Virus record (IMG/VR): IMGVR_UViG_3300042691_036880
Location: 1-28,780 of that record
DNA length: 28,780 bases
Strand: one strand, 5' to 3'
DNA from: a virus
Under the pieces are notes generated by a model. The model searched no databases. It was not told the DNA's origin and was given only the letters and a program-made list of their open reading frames with translations. Numbering within the stretch: the stretch's first letter is position 1; every line of letters starts with the position of its first letter. Positions 28,711 through 28,780 of the stretch are shown here, one piece after another. The position numbers and the translations under genes are program-made.

Positions 28711-28780
28711 CTATTTTTTGTATTCAATCCACTCAAGATAGAATCCAATACCGACAATTAAATTCATACCGATAGAAGAT
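28711..28780 (-). CDS. 3' end of a small hydrophobic protein (partial)
   Basis: A minus-strand frame open to the window edge ends at TAG (28713-28711) and reads SSIGMNLIVGIGFYLEWIEY, then KK. The hydrophobic sequence with a basic end fits the end of a membrane protein. Only about 23 codons are visible and the start lies outside, so this is tentative. Confidence 0.45.
   Translation of the reverse strand, partial: SSIGMNLIVGIGFYLEWIEYKK

Noticed and set aside
1-28780. Insertion sequence, transposase or integrase
   Set aside because: No such gene and no terminal inverted repeats were seen.

Overview
The window looks like part of the genome of a large tailed phage that infects a member of Bacteroidota, probably an aquatic flavobacterium. 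The DNA is very AT-rich and tightly packed with small genes. These run in alternating short blocks, with many ATGA or TAATG overlaps and 1-4 bp gaps. Shine-Dalgarno sequences are largely absent. Four promoters match the Bacteroidota TTTG / TAnnTTTG form, and the secreted proteins carry Bacteroidota-style signal peptides. No terminase, capsid, portal or polymerase gene lies here, so the phage assignment rests on the lysozyme, tRNA, HNH nuclease, phage-type small genes and the leader system described below.

Layout. 1-1.8 kb: a CxxCxGxG-repeat protein (cut by the window edge), tRNA-Arg(UCU), two small genes and an HNH endonuclease. 1.75-7.6 kb (minus): four co-oriented genes for large, probably structural or injected proteins. 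7.6-12.7 kb: a lipoprotein, a leader-bearing zinc-knuckle protein, an RmlC-like cupin, a DUF4314-like protein, a membrane protein, a small cupin, a leader protein with a basic C-terminal domain, and a secreted CAP/SCP protein. 12.7-16.3 kb: two tandem OmpA-like leader proteins, two tiny plus-strand genes, a leader-bearing peptidoglycan hydrolase and an HExxH metallopeptidase. 16.4-18.1 kb: four plus-strand hypotheticals, including a DUF6915-like protein. 18.1-20.2 kb: a small leader protein and a PPK2-lysozyme fusion. 20.2-23.3 kb: a class II aminoacyl-tRNA-synthetase-like gene behind a leader peptide and terminator, a small membrane protein, two more leader proteins and a SlyD-like FKBP. 23.4-28.8 kb: a GAF-like membrane protein, several small acidic hypotheticals, and further leader proteins.

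Two themes unify the window. First, at least fifteen otherwise unrelated proteins start with one of a few related 15-30 residue helical leaders (for example MKNLFEISSEERDRILEMH or RLTESDLVNIVKRVI). Each leader is followed by a hydrophobic-x-Glu site near residues 20-35. This resembles the capsid-targeting sequences of T4 internal proteins, which the prohead protease cuts at (L/I)xE. I infer a set of cargo proteins loaded into, or built into, the virion: OmpA-like proteins, two peptidoglycan hydrolases, a polyphosphate kinase, a carboxypeptidase-regulatory-like protein, zinc-knuckle proteins and others. Second, eighteen gene starts have the octamer ATATTTAT, in gene orientation, a few to about 60 bases upstream. 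Most head a leader gene or an operon containing one. The tRNA, HNH, CAP and one small membrane-protein gene instead have host-style promoters. This suggests two expression classes, phage-specific (late-like) and host-polymerase.
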